Shown: piece after piece, positions 54,760 to 63,957 of the stretch
Numbering within the stretch: the stretch's first letter is position 1
Layout: each line of letters opens with the position of its first letter
Assembly (NCBI GenBank): GCA_016187935.1
Contig: JACPIU010000008.1
Location: 182,916-246,915 of the forward strand
Direction: 5' to 3'
From: Bdellovibrio sp.
Lineage (GTDB): Bacteria; Bdellovibrionota; Bacteriovoracia; Bacteriovoracales; Bacteriovoracaceae
DNA: 64,000 nucleotides
Position numbers and translations under genes: made by a program
Notes under the pieces: model-generated
What the model saw: only the letters and a program-made list of their open reading frames with translations
Told to the model about the DNA's origin: nothing
Database searches by the model: none

Positions 54760-55296
54760 ATGAACTCGGGTATCAATTACATCAAAGTCGAATCAGGACT
54801 CAATTGGGATGATTATTTTATGTTGCTGGCCATGATCACCAGCTTTAAAAGTAAAGACCCTGCCACCAAAGTCGGATGTGTCATTGTCGACAGCAATCAA
54901 CGCCAGGTGACCATGGGATACAATGGCATGGTGGCAGGCATCGATGAATCCAAACTTCCCTGGGGAAAAGACAAAAGTGTTCCTCTAAAATATCAAAAGT
55001 ATGGGTACGTCGTTCACAGTGAAACAAATGCTATTCTCCACGCCCCTCGTTCATTGGAAGATTGTCGCATGTATGTGACGCTTTTCCCTTGCAATGAATG
55101 TGCAAAGTTAATCGCTTCGAAAAAAATTAAAGAGGTCATTTATCTTTCTGATAAACATAAAGATCAGGAAGGAACAGAAATGGCGAAATATCTTTTTGAT
55201 CTCGCCAATATTACCTATCGCCAGTTAATTCCGAATGAACGCGTCATGAAAACCATGGAGCAGCACCTTTTGACACTACTTCAAGAGGCCCTTTGA
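54760..55296 (+). CDS. Deoxycytidylate (dCMP) deaminase
   Basis: 178 residues. The zinc site is His86 and Glu88 in [10 protein letters not shown], with Cys111 and Cys114 in PCNECAK. This is the CDA-fold dCMP deaminase pattern, close to ComEB. The enzyme supplies dUMP for thymidylate synthesis. It follows hppA on the same strand and is probably co-transcribed. Confidence 0.9.
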   Translation: MNSGINYIKVESGLNWDDYFMLLAMITSFKSKDPATKVGCVIVDSNQRQVTMGYNGMVAGIDESKLPWGKDKSVPLKYQKYGYVVHSETNAILHAPRSLEDCRMYVTLFPCNECAKLIASKKIKEVIYLSDKHKDQEGTEMAKYLFDLANITYRQLIPNERVMKTMEQHLLTLLQEAL

Positions 55297-55552
55297 GCAT
55301 GATTTGAGCGAATCAGTGTCAACATGTCTCTGAAAGAAAATCACTCAAGAAATAGTGCCTCCAATTTTCTTAAAAAATCTCATTTGTACGTTGTAAAAAG
55401 TTAGGTTTTTTTGCACTACTTTCACTCAAATATTGGTCATAATGAATCAAGAAGGGGTAGTAGGGCAAAGGCCTTACTTTCGGACCAGGATAGGAAAGAA
55501 GTGAAGGTCGCTGCCCCGGGTAAACCACACACACAGACACAGGGAGGCGTTT

Positions 55553-55927
55553 ATGTACATGGCTATTGCTGTCGAACATCCCAAACATCCATCTCGTCGT
55601 GACCAATACCATATTTGGTATTTGGACATTGATGATCGTGGAAACGTCGTCGGTATCGGCAAAAAAACCCGTGAGGAACTGATCGAGGCCCTGTTTCGCA
55701 GCTACGATGCCACTGGCCGTTCTAATTGGCGTGCATTTAAAAAAGGAGATGAGCAATCAACGCCAATCGAAATCTATGATTTCATCTCGCAGAACATTTT
55801 TGAAAACACCCATTTTGGAGAACTGCCTACGCTGGCGGAATTTCAGAAAACTTTGAATCTCCTGCGTACTCGATTTGCTATGCAGGCCACTGAGACATCG
55901 GAGCTGCTAGCTCAACATTCTGCCTAA
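55553..55927 (+). CDS. Conserved-looking protein of unknown function
   Basis: 124 residues, with GGAGG six bases before the ATG. The N-terminal half is beta-rich (YHIWYLDIDDRGNVVGIG) and the C-terminal half helical. No family is recognised. It is a one-gene unit with a strong terminator. The 256 bases upstream (55297-55552) hold no gene or clear promoter that I can see. Confidence 0.7.
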   Translation: MYMAIAVEHPKHPSRRDQYHIWYLDIDDRGNVVGIGKKTREELIEALFRSYDATGRSNWRAFKKGDEQSTPIEIYDFISQNIFENTHFGELPTLAEFQKTLNLLRTRFAMQATETSELLAQHSA

Positions 55928-55939
55928 ATTCATTGTTAT

Positions 55940-55978
55940 GAAGTGAGGCCCTAGGATGGGACCTCACTTCGGTTTTTT
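55940..55978 (+). terminator. Rho-independent terminator
   Basis: A long stem, GAAGTGAGG/CCTCACTTC with extra C-G pairs inside, is followed by GGTTTTTT. It ends the 55553-55927 gene on the plus strand and lies just before the convergent 55983-57716 stop. Confidence 0.88.
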
Positions 55979-55982
55979 ATGA

Positions 55983-57716
55983 CTACAGCGCCATGGGCAG
56001 GGAGTTCTGACCCAACTCTTGGCGGAGATCTTGAATTTGGGTTTCGCCATTCAAGGCCTTTTTCAACAACTCCAAATTCTTTTCAATCACTTCTGCTTCC
56101 GTCTTGAGCGGAATCTCGTAGGGATTTAAATAGGCGGCATCAAGACGTTTGCGCACAGTCGCCAGTTCCGCCTTTGAGAGTCCAAGGTCAAGGCGACAAG
56201 ATCTGGCCTCATCCACCAGAGACACCAGCTCCCCTTCCAGATTGATTTCTTTTTTCATGCGAGTGCGCACTAGATTGTCCCAGAAATCCCGGGGCAGTTG
56301 CACTACCACATTGACATAAGGAATAGGCAGCTTGAAATAAGTTTTCAGAAATGTTTTGGCCAAAAGACCGGCGACATCAAGTCCCAGACGCTCGGCCACC
56401 TTAAACGCTGCCGTTTTGCCACTGACGTGCTGACTTACATAGCGAGCAAGAATGTGTGGCTTGATGGCGGCCGAGTAGATGCCCTTGAACTTTTGATCTT
56501 TGTCCCGCACCACAACAAACTTGTCATTGCCTACCAGCTCATATGACCAGTTATTTTTCCGGGCGCGTTTATCAATTTTCTGTACAACTTTGGCGCGTGC
56601 TTTTTCCTGATAGGCCATCAAGCTTTTGCGATACTCGGCCCCGCTTCTAAAATGTTGGGGCGCAGGTGTTTTTGAGAGATAAACCAAATCGGCCGCCAAA
56701 TCAATCAAAGGGGCGGCCATGGGCAGGTTGTACTCAAAGCGTAGTCCTGATTCAAGCAAAGCGATCATTTGCGATTCATGATAATTCAAGCGATCAATCA
56801 ACTTGTCAGTCACGCGATAAACAAACATGGTGATAATCGCACCATAAGGCCACCAACGATTTTTGGTGATGTCAGCGTATTGCTCAATTCTTCTGATTTT
56901 ATTTTTATAAATGATATTGGCAGCAGGATTGGCGAAGTTGAGTACAAAACCGGGAAGTTTCAATTTTTTCTTATTCACCCGTTTATCCCTATTCCATACC
57001 ATCTCATAACTTTTCGTCTCAGGATGATGGATCATTTCGAATTCATCCATAAAAGCACTGATGCTATCCACATTCCAGGTCTCTTCGGGATAGAGCACAT
57101 TGGCCAGATCAATAAAAGGCGCTTTGGAGTTCACTTCTATATCAGGTGAAGGATAGTGAAACTCGGCCAAGGAAAAAGAGCTTTCTTGGAAAGCATGTCC
57201 ATCGGCTGATTTTTGCAGGATTCCCTGTCTTTCCGCCCAGCGATCATTCATGCGCAAATCTTTCCAAGCATCCAGCACCAGGGAATCGGCGTCAGAATCG
57301 CACTCGCTCAAATCGCTCTCTTTCGGTTCTTTATCCTTAAATTCTTTTTGTGCCAGCTTCAAGGCATGTTCGGCGCAATTTTTCTGGCGAAAAATACCTT
57401 TCAAACTGAAATCTTTTATCAAGAAGCCACCCAAAATAATTTTGGCATAACTTAAATGACTCAAGGTCAAGTCGAAAACCGCCAGGGGAAATCCCTCCTG
57501 GGTGGAAACGGCGGCAAATTTATGACCGATCAAATGCAACTGATAATTGTTAATCTCCTCTCCGCTTTGAATCATGGGAAAAGGACGGTTGAACATTTCT
57601 TTCAAGGCATTTTGATCTTGCAATGACAAATCACTGGATGAAAAAGCAGCATGCCCCCACATAAACGCCAGTAATCCTAAAAAAATACTTATGCGCATGA
57701 AGTTTAAATTATACAT
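55983..57716 (-). CDS. Secreted protein of unknown function, partner of the subtilase
   Basis: 577 residues from the ATG at 57716, which has AAGGAG six bases upstream; the frame is open to 57731. An N-terminal signal peptide ends near FSSSDLS. The body is mixed alpha/beta with no recognised domain. It has four Cys, and a hydrophobic stretch at about 290-310. It follows the subtilase stop by 17 bases, so the two are co-expressed. It could be a substrate, chaperone or inhibitor of the protease; nothing in the sequence decides. Confidence 0.7.
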   Translation of the reverse strand: MYNLNFMRISIFLGLLAFMWGHAAFSSSDLSLQDQNALKEMFNRPFPMIQSGEEINNYQLHLIGHKFAAVSTQEGFPLAVFDLTLSHLSYAKIILGGFLIKDFSLKGIFRQKNCAEHALKLAQKEFKDKEPKESDLSECDSDADSLVLDAWKDLRMNDRWAERQGILQKSADGHAFQESSFSLAEFHYPSPDIEVNSKAPFIDLANVLYPEETWNVDSISAFMDEFEMIHHPETKSYEMVWNRDKRVNKKKLKLPGFVLNFANPAANIIYKNKIRRIEQYADITKNRWWPYGAIITMFVYRVTDKLIDRLNYHESQMIALLESGLRFEYNLPMAAPLIDLAADLVYLSKTPAPQHFRSGAEYRKSLMAYQEKARAKVVQKIDKRARKNNWSYELVGNDKFVVVRDKDQKFKGIYSAAIKPHILARYVSQHVSGKTAAFKVAERLGLDVAGLLAKTFLKTYFKLPIPYVNVVVQLPRDFWDNLVRTRMKKEINLEGELVSLVDEARSCRLDLGLSKAELATVRKRLDAAYLNPYEIPLKTEAEVIEKNLELLKKALNGETQIQDLRQELGQNSLPMAL

Positions 57717-57733
57717 AGAAAACTCCTTCAACT

Positions 57734-59509
57734 TTATTCAAGAATTTCAATTGATTTAATTTCAAAGCCCCACTCATTGACCGAACTATCTGTTTTCAAG
57801 ACAGCGCGAACCGTATCACCCTGAACTGCCCGAGAGACGGCTTCCGTTCCAAAGCCCGTCAACGTATCAAAGAGATTGCCGTCTTTGTCGTAGAGCGCGA
57901 CATGATCGGAGCCATTCTCCAAATGGTGTCGGCCGAAGTGCACGCGCACCCATTTGGCCCCAGGTGCGCTGAGGACATATTCTTGTTGAGTGCTGTTTAC
58001 GTAGGGATGATCTGATTCCACATGATAATCCTGCATCGTCCAAGTCCCACGTTCTCTTGGAATACGATTCCCAGCAGGCACCAATCCCGCCACAGCATTG
58101 TAGGCATTAATGCGTCCACCTGAATTTACCAACCAATTGAGTTCAATTGAACGATCAGAGGTTTCTATCAAATATTTCTTAAGCGCCGCCGGGTTATTTT
58201 TAAATTGTTCAGGATTTAAACCGACCATGAGGGCCGCCAAACCAGCGACATGGGGAGAGGCCATGGAAGTTCCCGACATATATTGATATTTCTTTTTCCC
58301 CAAAACAGTTGAATAAATAACATGTCCTGGAGCAGCCAAATGGACCCGGGTTTTTCCATAATTGGAGAAGAAAGCGCGCTGATCATTAAAATCAGTTGCC
58401 GCGACTGAAACCACTCCGGGCAAATCGTAGTTAGCGGGATAACTGGCGAAGTAATCGTTATTAAGAGCGGCATTACCGGCCGCAGCGGAAAAGAAAACGC
58501 CTTCTTCCGTAGCATAACGAATGGCCTCGAAAAGAACATCCGCTGACTCGTTCCCCCCCCAACTGGCGTTGATGACATCGGCCCCCATCTTGGCGGCATA
58601 GACAATGGCTTCAACCGCACCTTCTAAAGTGCCGTCCCCCTTCTTGCCTAAAAATTTAAGCCCCATCAGTTGTACTTTACCATTGATGCCAGCGATGCCC
58701 TTTTGATTATGAGAGGCCCCAATTACACCCGAAACATGTGAACCATGGCCATTGTCATCCTGAGGGTCATTGGTGTTGACTGGTTTTTGTTCTTTATTTA
58801 ACGACCAGTTCCAGCCATTCACATCGTCAATGTAACCATTACCGTCATCGTCGATTTTATTGCAACTCTTATTGCGGCACTCAGGTGCAGCGGCCTTTTC
58901 AGTGTCACTGGCGGGAGTCCACGTTCCACTTTCGCCCAAGTTAACCCATAAGTTCTCTTTTAGGTCTTGATGTTTTAAATTAATGCCGGTGTCAATCACC
59001 GCCACGATTACATCACGGGCAGCCGTTTTAATTTGGGGAAAAGCATCCCAGGCCTTGAACATTTTCATATCAGAACCCGGGGTCATAGGATATTTGTTGT
59101 CTAATTTCTGACCAATATTGATGAGTCCCCATTGACGAACAAAATGCTGATCACGCGGGGTATAGCTTGAAACTTCATCAGTATCAAAAGCATAGTAATA
59201 ATAGTTGGGTGAAACCGCTGAGACTTCCGAAAGCCCTTTCAATCCTTGTTGTACATTCTTGAGATCCGCCTCATCACCAACAATTTTGTACACGCCTGGT
59301 GCTTTAAGCGAGATCACTTGCCTTACTTTGAAGTCTTGCATTTTGGTTTGCAAAGACAACAAACTAGCTCCACTTTTCACAGTGACAATCAGCTCTCCAG
59401 GAACATGATTGGTGGTGTGTTGTGGGCCGGGTTTCAATCCTAACGAGTAGGCGCTCGGAACCATCATGATTCCCAAGGCCGCTCCCATTGCAAAATTCAC
59501 TCCTCTCAC
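57734..59509 (-). CDS. Secreted S8-family serine protease (subtilase)
   Basis: 591 residues, with a GTG start preceded by AAGGAGG. A signal peptide (about 1-22, ending SAYS) is followed by an inhibitor-like propeptide (about 35-110). The catalytic domain (about 125-455) has Asp173 in VIDTGI, His255 in GHGSHVSG, Asn346 of the oxyanion hole and Ser415 in GTSMASPHVAG. An insertion with paired Cys and a DDDGNGYIDD calcium-binding-like loop lies at 207-230. The C-terminal 110 residues form a beta-rich domain. It is likely exported and self-processed, and could serve nutrient or prey protein digestion, which is inference. Confidence 0.93.
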   Translation of the reverse strand: MRGVNFAMGAALGIMMVPSAYSLGLKPGPQHTTNHVPGELIVTVKSGASLLSLQTKMQDFKVRQVISLKAPGVYKIVGDEADLKNVQQGLKGLSEVSAVSPNYYYYAFDTDEVSSYTPRDQHFVRQWGLINIGQKLDNKYPMTPGSDMKMFKAWDAFPQIKTAARDVIVAVIDTGINLKHQDLKENLWVNLGESGTWTPASDTEKAAAPECRNKSCNKIDDDGNGYIDDVNGWNWSLNKEQKPVNTNDPQDDNGHGSHVSGVIGASHNQKGIAGINGKVQLMGLKFLGKKGDGTLEGAVEAIVYAAKMGADVINASWGGNESADVLFEAIRYATEEGVFFSAAAGNAALNNDYFASYPANYDLPGVVSVAATDFNDQRAFFSNYGKTRVHLAAPGHVIYSTVLGKKKYQYMSGTSMASPHVAGLAALMVGLNPEQFKNNPAALKKYLIETSDRSIELNWLVNSGGRINAYNAVAGLVPAGNRIPRERGTWTMQDYHVESDHPYVNSTQQEYVLSAPGAKWVRVHFGRHHLENGSDHVALYDKDGNLFDTLTGFGTEAVSRAVQGDTVRAVLKTDSSVNEWGFEIKSIEILE

Positions 59510-59841
59510 CGTCTCCTCCTTGTGACTCCCCTAAGGGCCAAATAAAAATCTTATACATCTCTAATGTATTCGCTACAGTATGTGGAAAAAGACGCAAGGG
59601 TGAACGGCAAGATTTGCCGATAGATTAAAAGACTGACCATTTCGCTCAAGAGATCATTCATGGGCCTTCAAATATCAAAAATCCAAATTGCTCCCTAGTG
59701 CGGTAAAGCTTGAGGATAGGCCCTTGTTCGCGCTGCAGAAAGTAAGATATTTTCTATTCCTATGAGTATTCATTTGCCCACAAGACATTTATAATCTGCC
59801 CCGTCTAATTGCATTTACAAGCATATTTACAGGAGAAATTT
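59510..59841. other. Intergenic region between the subtilase and serA genes
   Basis: 332 bases without a gene. It holds an inverted repeat CGGCAA-GAT-TTGCCG (59605-59619) and a plus-strand TATAAT (59790-59795) suited to serA, about 46 bases before its ATG, without a good -35. I find no clear promoter for the subtilase. Confidence 0.5.
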
Positions 59842-60789
59842 ATGGGCCGACCACTCATCGTCGTAAGCGACGGGTTTGACAAATCCTTGTTTGAACAACT
59901 CAAAAAGATGCCTGAACTTGAAGTCCACCCAGAGAGCAAACTGACACGTGACCAAGTCATGGAACTGCTTCCCCGCATGGAAGGATTGATTGTCCGTTCG
60001 GCCACTAAAGTTGACCCCGCCCTGCTTGATAAGGCACAAAACTTAAAATTAGTTATTCGTGCTGGCGAGGGTGTCGATAATATCGAGGTTAAATACGCCA
60101 ACAAAAAAGGCGTCAAAGTCGCTAATACACCCGGGGCCAATTCCAATTCGGCCGCCGAGCATGCCATTAGTTTAATGTTCACCGTTTTGCGCAAGACAGC
60201 TTGGGCCCATGCTTCCATGCTTCGAGGAGAATGGGAAAAAACTAAATTCAACGGCAACGAAATGGCCGGAAAAACCGTCGGCTTCGTAGGCTTCGGCCGT
60301 ATTGGCCAAATCGTCGCCCGCCGACTTTCCGGTTTTGAAATCAAAGTTCTCTTTTACGACCCCATGGTGAAAAGCTGTGACATTGCTTACGCCAAGCCGG
60401 CCAGCATCGAGGACGTTTTCAAATTATCCGATATCGTCACCATGCATATGCCTCTCTTGGATAGCACACGCAACATGATCACCGAAAAATTTTTACGCTT
60501 GATGAAGAAGACCGCCATCTTGATCAACGCTGCCCGAGGTGGCATCGTCGACGAAGACCAGCTCTATACCTGCTTGAAAGAAGGCACGATCAGGGGCGCT
60601 GGTTTCGATGTTTTTGCTTCTGAACCACTACAAAAAGATTCCAAATTGCTGAGTCTTGATAACATTGTGCTCACTCCCCACTTGGGTGCCAGCACCGATG
60701 AGGCCCAATTTCGCGTGGGAGAAATGGCAGTCAATCAAATTCGTGAATTTTTTGTTAATAACAAACTCTTAAACGAGGTCAAAGCCTAA
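59842..60789 (+). CDS. serA: D-3-phosphoglycerate dehydrogenase-like oxidoreductase
   Basis: 315 residues from the ATG at 59842, with AGGAGAA upstream. It is a D-2-hydroxyacid dehydrogenase with the NAD motif GFGRIGQ, the Arg in INAARGGIVDE, a Glu in FASEPL and the His in LTPHLGAST. There is no C-terminal ACT or ASB domain, so this is the short form. RAGEGVDNIE fits the SerA type. The stop overlaps the purA ATG (TAATG), so the two are coupled. Serine synthesis feeds the one-carbon units used in purine synthesis. Confidence 0.8.
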   Translation: MGRPLIVVSDGFDKSLFEQLKKMPELEVHPESKLTRDQVMELLPRMEGLIVRSATKVDPALLDKAQNLKLVIRAGEGVDNIEVKYANKKGVKVANTPGANSNSAAEHAISLMFTVLRKTAWAHASMLRGEWEKTKFNGNEMAGKTVGFVGFGRIGQIVARRLSGFEIKVLFYDPMVKSCDIAYAKPASIEDVFKLSDIVTMHMPLLDSTRNMITEKFLRLMKKTAILINAARGGIVDEDQLYTCLKEGTIRGAGFDVFASEPLQKDSKLLSLDNIVLTPHLGASTDEAQFRVGEMAVNQIREFFVNNKLLNEVKA

Positions 60790-62060
60790 TGCAATCTTTA
60801 GCAATAATTGGCGCCCAATGGGGCGATGAAGGAAAAGGAAAAATTACCGACCTGCTGGGACAGAAGGCCGATTTGGTGGTTCGCTACCAAGGTGGAAATA
60901 ATGCTGGTCATACCATTATTGTGGGTGACAAAAAAATTGTCCTCCATTTGATTCCCTCCGGTATTTTGCATCCCCATGTTCTTTCGATCGTAGGCCACGG
61001 AGTAGTTTTTGATCCCGGAGCCTTTCTAGATGAATTGGTCAAACTGGATAATTACGGTCTCAAAGTTACCCGCGATAATTTGGCCATCTCGGAAAATTGC
61101 ACCATTATTACTTCCTACCATCGCTTGATTGACACTTTACGAGAGAGCAACGGTCTTCGCAAAATCGGTACAACCGGTCGAGGAATCGGCCCGGCCTACG
61201 AGGATAAAGCGGGACGCCGGGGTATCAAACTGCGTGATATCACCAATCGCGATCTTTTGAAGCAAAGATTGGCGGAATGTTTGGTGGAAAAAGAAGTGCT
61301 CTTCAAACATCATTATCATGCCGCCTATCCGTCGCTTGAGGATGAAACCAATCGTCTCTATGAGATGGGACATAAATTGGCGCCTTTCCTGTGCGATACC
61401 TTTGGGCTGATCGATCAGAGTTTGCAACATAATAAGAAAATTCTATTTGAGGGGGCCCAAGGCGTCTTACTGGATGTGGATTACGGCAGCTATCCTTACG
61501 TGACTTCCTCCAACACCAGTTTCGGCGGCATCTACACCGGTGCCGGTCATCCCAACCGTTCTATTGATGAAGTGATTGGAGTTGCCAAGGCCTACACCAC
61601 ACGCGTGGGCGAAGGCCCGTTTCCCACAGAGCTTCACGATGCCATCGGTGAAAAAATTCAAAATGTCGGAAAAGAATTTGGCGCAACAACGGGTCGAAAA
61701 CGCCGCTGTGGTTGGCTAGATATCCCACTGCTCAGGTACAGTATCAAGGCCTCCAACCTTACCAGTATCGCTTTAACCAAACTTGATGTGTTGAACTGTC
61801 TGGATGAATTAAAACTTTGTTACGCTTATCGCTATCGTGGCAGAGAACTCGACTGTGCCTATCCTGGGATTGATTTGAGTGAAGTGGAACCTCTCTATAA
61901 AACTCTTCCCCCGTTCCGTGATTCTTTCCAAACCAACAAAACTAGTCGTGAATTTGAGGCCTATATCCAAACGATCGAAGAGATGGCCGGGATACCCATT
62001 GGAATACTAGCTTTCGGCCCGGAAAGAAATCAGATAATATTTAGGAAAGCTTATTTTTAA
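60789..62060 (+). CDS. purA: Adenylosuccinate synthetase
   Basis: 423 residues. GAQWGDEGKGKITDLLG carries the P-loop. NAGHT, GTTGRGIGPAYEDKAGR and LFEGAQGVLLD are PurA signatures, and TTGRKRRCGWLD lies near the C-terminal half. It makes adenylosuccinate from IMP and aspartate with GTP. The ATG overlaps the serA-like stop. Confidence 0.96.
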   Translation: MQSLAIIGAQWGDEGKGKITDLLGQKADLVVRYQGGNNAGHTIIVGDKKIVLHLIPSGILHPHVLSIVGHGVVFDPGAFLDELVKLDNYGLKVTRDNLAISENCTIITSYHRLIDTLRESNGLRKIGTTGRGIGPAYEDKAGRRGIKLRDITNRDLLKQRLAECLVEKEVLFKHHYHAAYPSLEDETNRLYEMGHKLAPFLCDTFGLIDQSLQHNKKILFEGAQGVLLDVDYGSYPYVTSSNTSFGGIYTGAGHPNRSIDEVIGVAKAYTTRVGEGPFPTELHDAIGEKIQNVGKEFGATTGRKRRCGWLDIPLLRYSIKASNLTSIALTKLDVLNCLDELKLCYAYRYRGRELDCAYPGIDLSEVEPLYKTLPPFRDSFQTNKTSREFEAYIQTIEEMAGIPIGILAFGPERNQIIFRKAYF

Positions 62061-62074
62061 ATTAGAGGATTTGT

Positions 62075-62524
62075 ATGAACCGACGTTGGATATTGTTATT
62101 CATTTTAACGCTGCTCAATTTTCAAATCTCCACAGCATTGGCACAAACAGATAGTAATACGGATGCTGAAGCCGACTTTGATGAATTAGAAGAGGAAGAG
62201 TTTGCCAAAGAAGATGCCACTGGTGGGATGGATACTGTAAACATTGATGAGAGCAAGAAGGAACAACCTCAGGCCCAGGCAACCGCAGCGCCTGAAGCTA
62301 CTCCCGAACCAAAAATTGATAAAGCGGAACCTCCGAAACCAGAAACTAAAGTGACCAAGAAAAAGACCACTCCAAAGGTAGAGAAAAAAGTGGCCAAGAA
62401 GGCGGCCAAAAAAGCAGAGAAAAAAACGGTAAAGAAGGCGGATAAAAAAACCGCCAAGAAAACCGCCAAAACATCAACCAAAAAAGCTAAAGCTAAGACA
62501 AAGGCCAAGACCAAAAAATCTTAG
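62075..62524 (+). CDS. Exported protein with acidic N-part and histone-H1-like lysine tail
   Basis: 149 residues. A signal peptide (1-24, ending ALAQ) and an acidic segment (25-65, with DELEEEEFAKED) are followed by a Pro/Ala/Glu linker. A tail of about 65 residues made of Lys, Ala and Thr repeats (KKAAKKAEKK, KKTAKKTAK) completes it. The tail resembles bacterial H1-like proteins, but the signal peptide predicts export. It follows purA by 14 bases and overlaps the convergent mtaB by four bases. Function unknown. Confidence 0.75.
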   Translation: MNRRWILLFILTLLNFQISTALAQTDSNTDAEADFDELEEEEFAKEDATGGMDTVNIDESKKEQPQAQATAAPEATPEPKIDKAEPPKPETKVTKKKTTPKVEKKVAKKAAKKAEKKTVKKADKKTAKKTAKTSTKKAKAKTKAKTKKS

Positions 62525-63822
62525 TGAATAATCTCTCCATGCAGCTTGCTCTCATCAATATTAGTGAGATGAACGGGAAGAATTTGATTTTTCAAATCGG
62601 CATCACTTCTCACAGCACAACGTAAATAATTGGTGGTCAGACCTTCCCATTCACCTTGAGCATTTTTCTCTTCAAAAAGCACCGTCGTAGCACGCCCGAT
62701 TTGGCTTTGCATGAATTCTTGCTGTTTGGCCTCGCCGAACATGAGTACGGCACGGACCCGGTATTTCTTGGTTTGATGGGGAATATGGTTATCCATTCGC
62801 GCCGCCAGGGTTTTATTGCGTTTACTAAAAGGAAAGGCGTGCACATGAGTAATGGGAAGATCACGCAGGAGCTGATAAGTCCGCTGAAATTGCTCATCGC
62901 TTTCACCGGGATAACCCAAGATAATATCCGCACCGATGCCAGCGTTGGGAAAATAGTCCTTCACCATGGCCACGATCCTGCGATATTCATCCACGCTGTA
63001 TTTTCGACGCATGGACTGCAAAATCTGATCATCGCCCGATTGCAGCGGCAGGTGAAAATGGTCCATGGCCTTAGGCGAATTTTTCATAATTTTTAAGAGG
63101 TCTTCAGTAATAGTATTGGGTTCGACCGAAGACAGACGCAAGCGCTCCAGCCCTTTCACCTCAAGCAGGCGTGCCACCAACTCCGAAAAAGCCGTGCCAC
63201 TGGCCTCAGCGTATTCCCCAATATTCACGCCGGTCAAAACAATTTCCTTAAAACCTTGCCCAATGACCTTTTGGGCAAAAGTCACGGCTTCATCCGGTTG
63301 CATGGCACGAGAACGGCCACGGGCCTGGGGAATAATACAGTAGGAACAAATATAGTTGCAGCCATCCTGAATTTTTAAAAAGGCACGAGTATGAGAGTCA
63401 GCGGAAGTGGTGGCAGCACCCCAAAACTCAAAATCCTTATCCACTTTAACAATCTGCTGATCCTCTTCATCCAAATAATCAAAGACCTTATATTTTTCGG
63501 AGTTACCCAGAACCAAATCAACCCCTTGGATACCAGCAATCTTTTGCGGTTCCATTTGAGCGTAGCACCCCACCACCACAATTTTGGCCTCAGGGGAGGC
63601 CTTATGTGCCCGACGAATTAAATTACGACAAGTCGAATCGGCCTGATCAGTCACCGTGCAGGTATTGATCATCACCAAATCGGCCGTTTCCCCAAAAGGC
63701 ACAATCTCATACCCACGATCAGCAAAACCCTGGGCCAGGGACCCCGACTCCGCAAAATTGAGCCGACATCCAAGGGTGTGAAAAGACACCCGTTTTTTTT
63801 GAATAATTTTGGTTATATCCAT
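62521..63822 (-). CDS. mtaB: tRNA t6A37 methylthiotransferase MtaB
   Basis: 433 residues: an N-terminal UPF0004 domain with HTLGCRLNFAESGSL and MINTCTVTDQADSTCRN, and a radical SAM core with CNYICSYCIIPQARGRSR (CxxxCxxC). A C-terminal TRAM-like part follows. The pattern fits MtaB better than MiaB or RimO. It adds a methylthio group to t6A at position 37 of ANN-decoding tRNAs, including tRNA-Lys. A tRNA-Lys gene lies 135 bases upstream on the other strand. Confidence 0.9.
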   Translation of the reverse strand: MDITKIIQKKRVSFHTLGCRLNFAESGSLAQGFADRGYEIVPFGETADLVMINTCTVTDQADSTCRNLIRRAHKASPEAKIVVVGCYAQMEPQKIAGIQGVDLVLGNSEKYKVFDYLDEEDQQIVKVDKDFEFWGAATTSADSHTRAFLKIQDGCNYICSYCIIPQARGRSRAMQPDEAVTFAQKVIGQGFKEIVLTGVNIGEYAEASGTAFSELVARLLEVKGLERLRLSSVEPNTITEDLLKIMKNSPKAMDHFHLPLQSGDDQILQSMRRKYSVDEYRRIVAMVKDYFPNAGIGADIILGYPGESDEQFQRTYQLLRDLPITHVHAFPFSKRNKTLAARMDNHIPHQTKKYRVRAVLMFGEAKQQEFMQSQIGRATTVLFEEKNAQGEWEGLTTNYLRCAVRSDADLKNQILPVHLTNIDESKLHGEIIH

Positions 63823-63906
63823 AAATTGTGCCTCACATTATGCAAAAAAAAGTCTTCTGACAACCGCCCAAGTTTAATAAACATAGGGCCAACTCCCCAA
63901 TTCTAT

Positions 63907-63935
63907 TTGACAGGCATCCCCACTTCCCCTAAAAC
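63907..63935 (+). promoter_or_regulatory. Promoter of tRNA-Lys
   Basis: A perfect TTGACA (63907-63912) and TAAAAC (63930-63935) are 17 bases apart and lie about 22 bases before the tRNA 5' end. Confidence 0.65.
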
Positions 63936-63957
63936 GTCCACATCCGAGAAGTTTCGT

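Noticed and set aside
55297-55552. Gap before the 124-aa gene searched for a promoter or RNA
   Set aside because: TTGCAC near 55409 has no -10 box at a workable distance, and no stable hairpin is visible.
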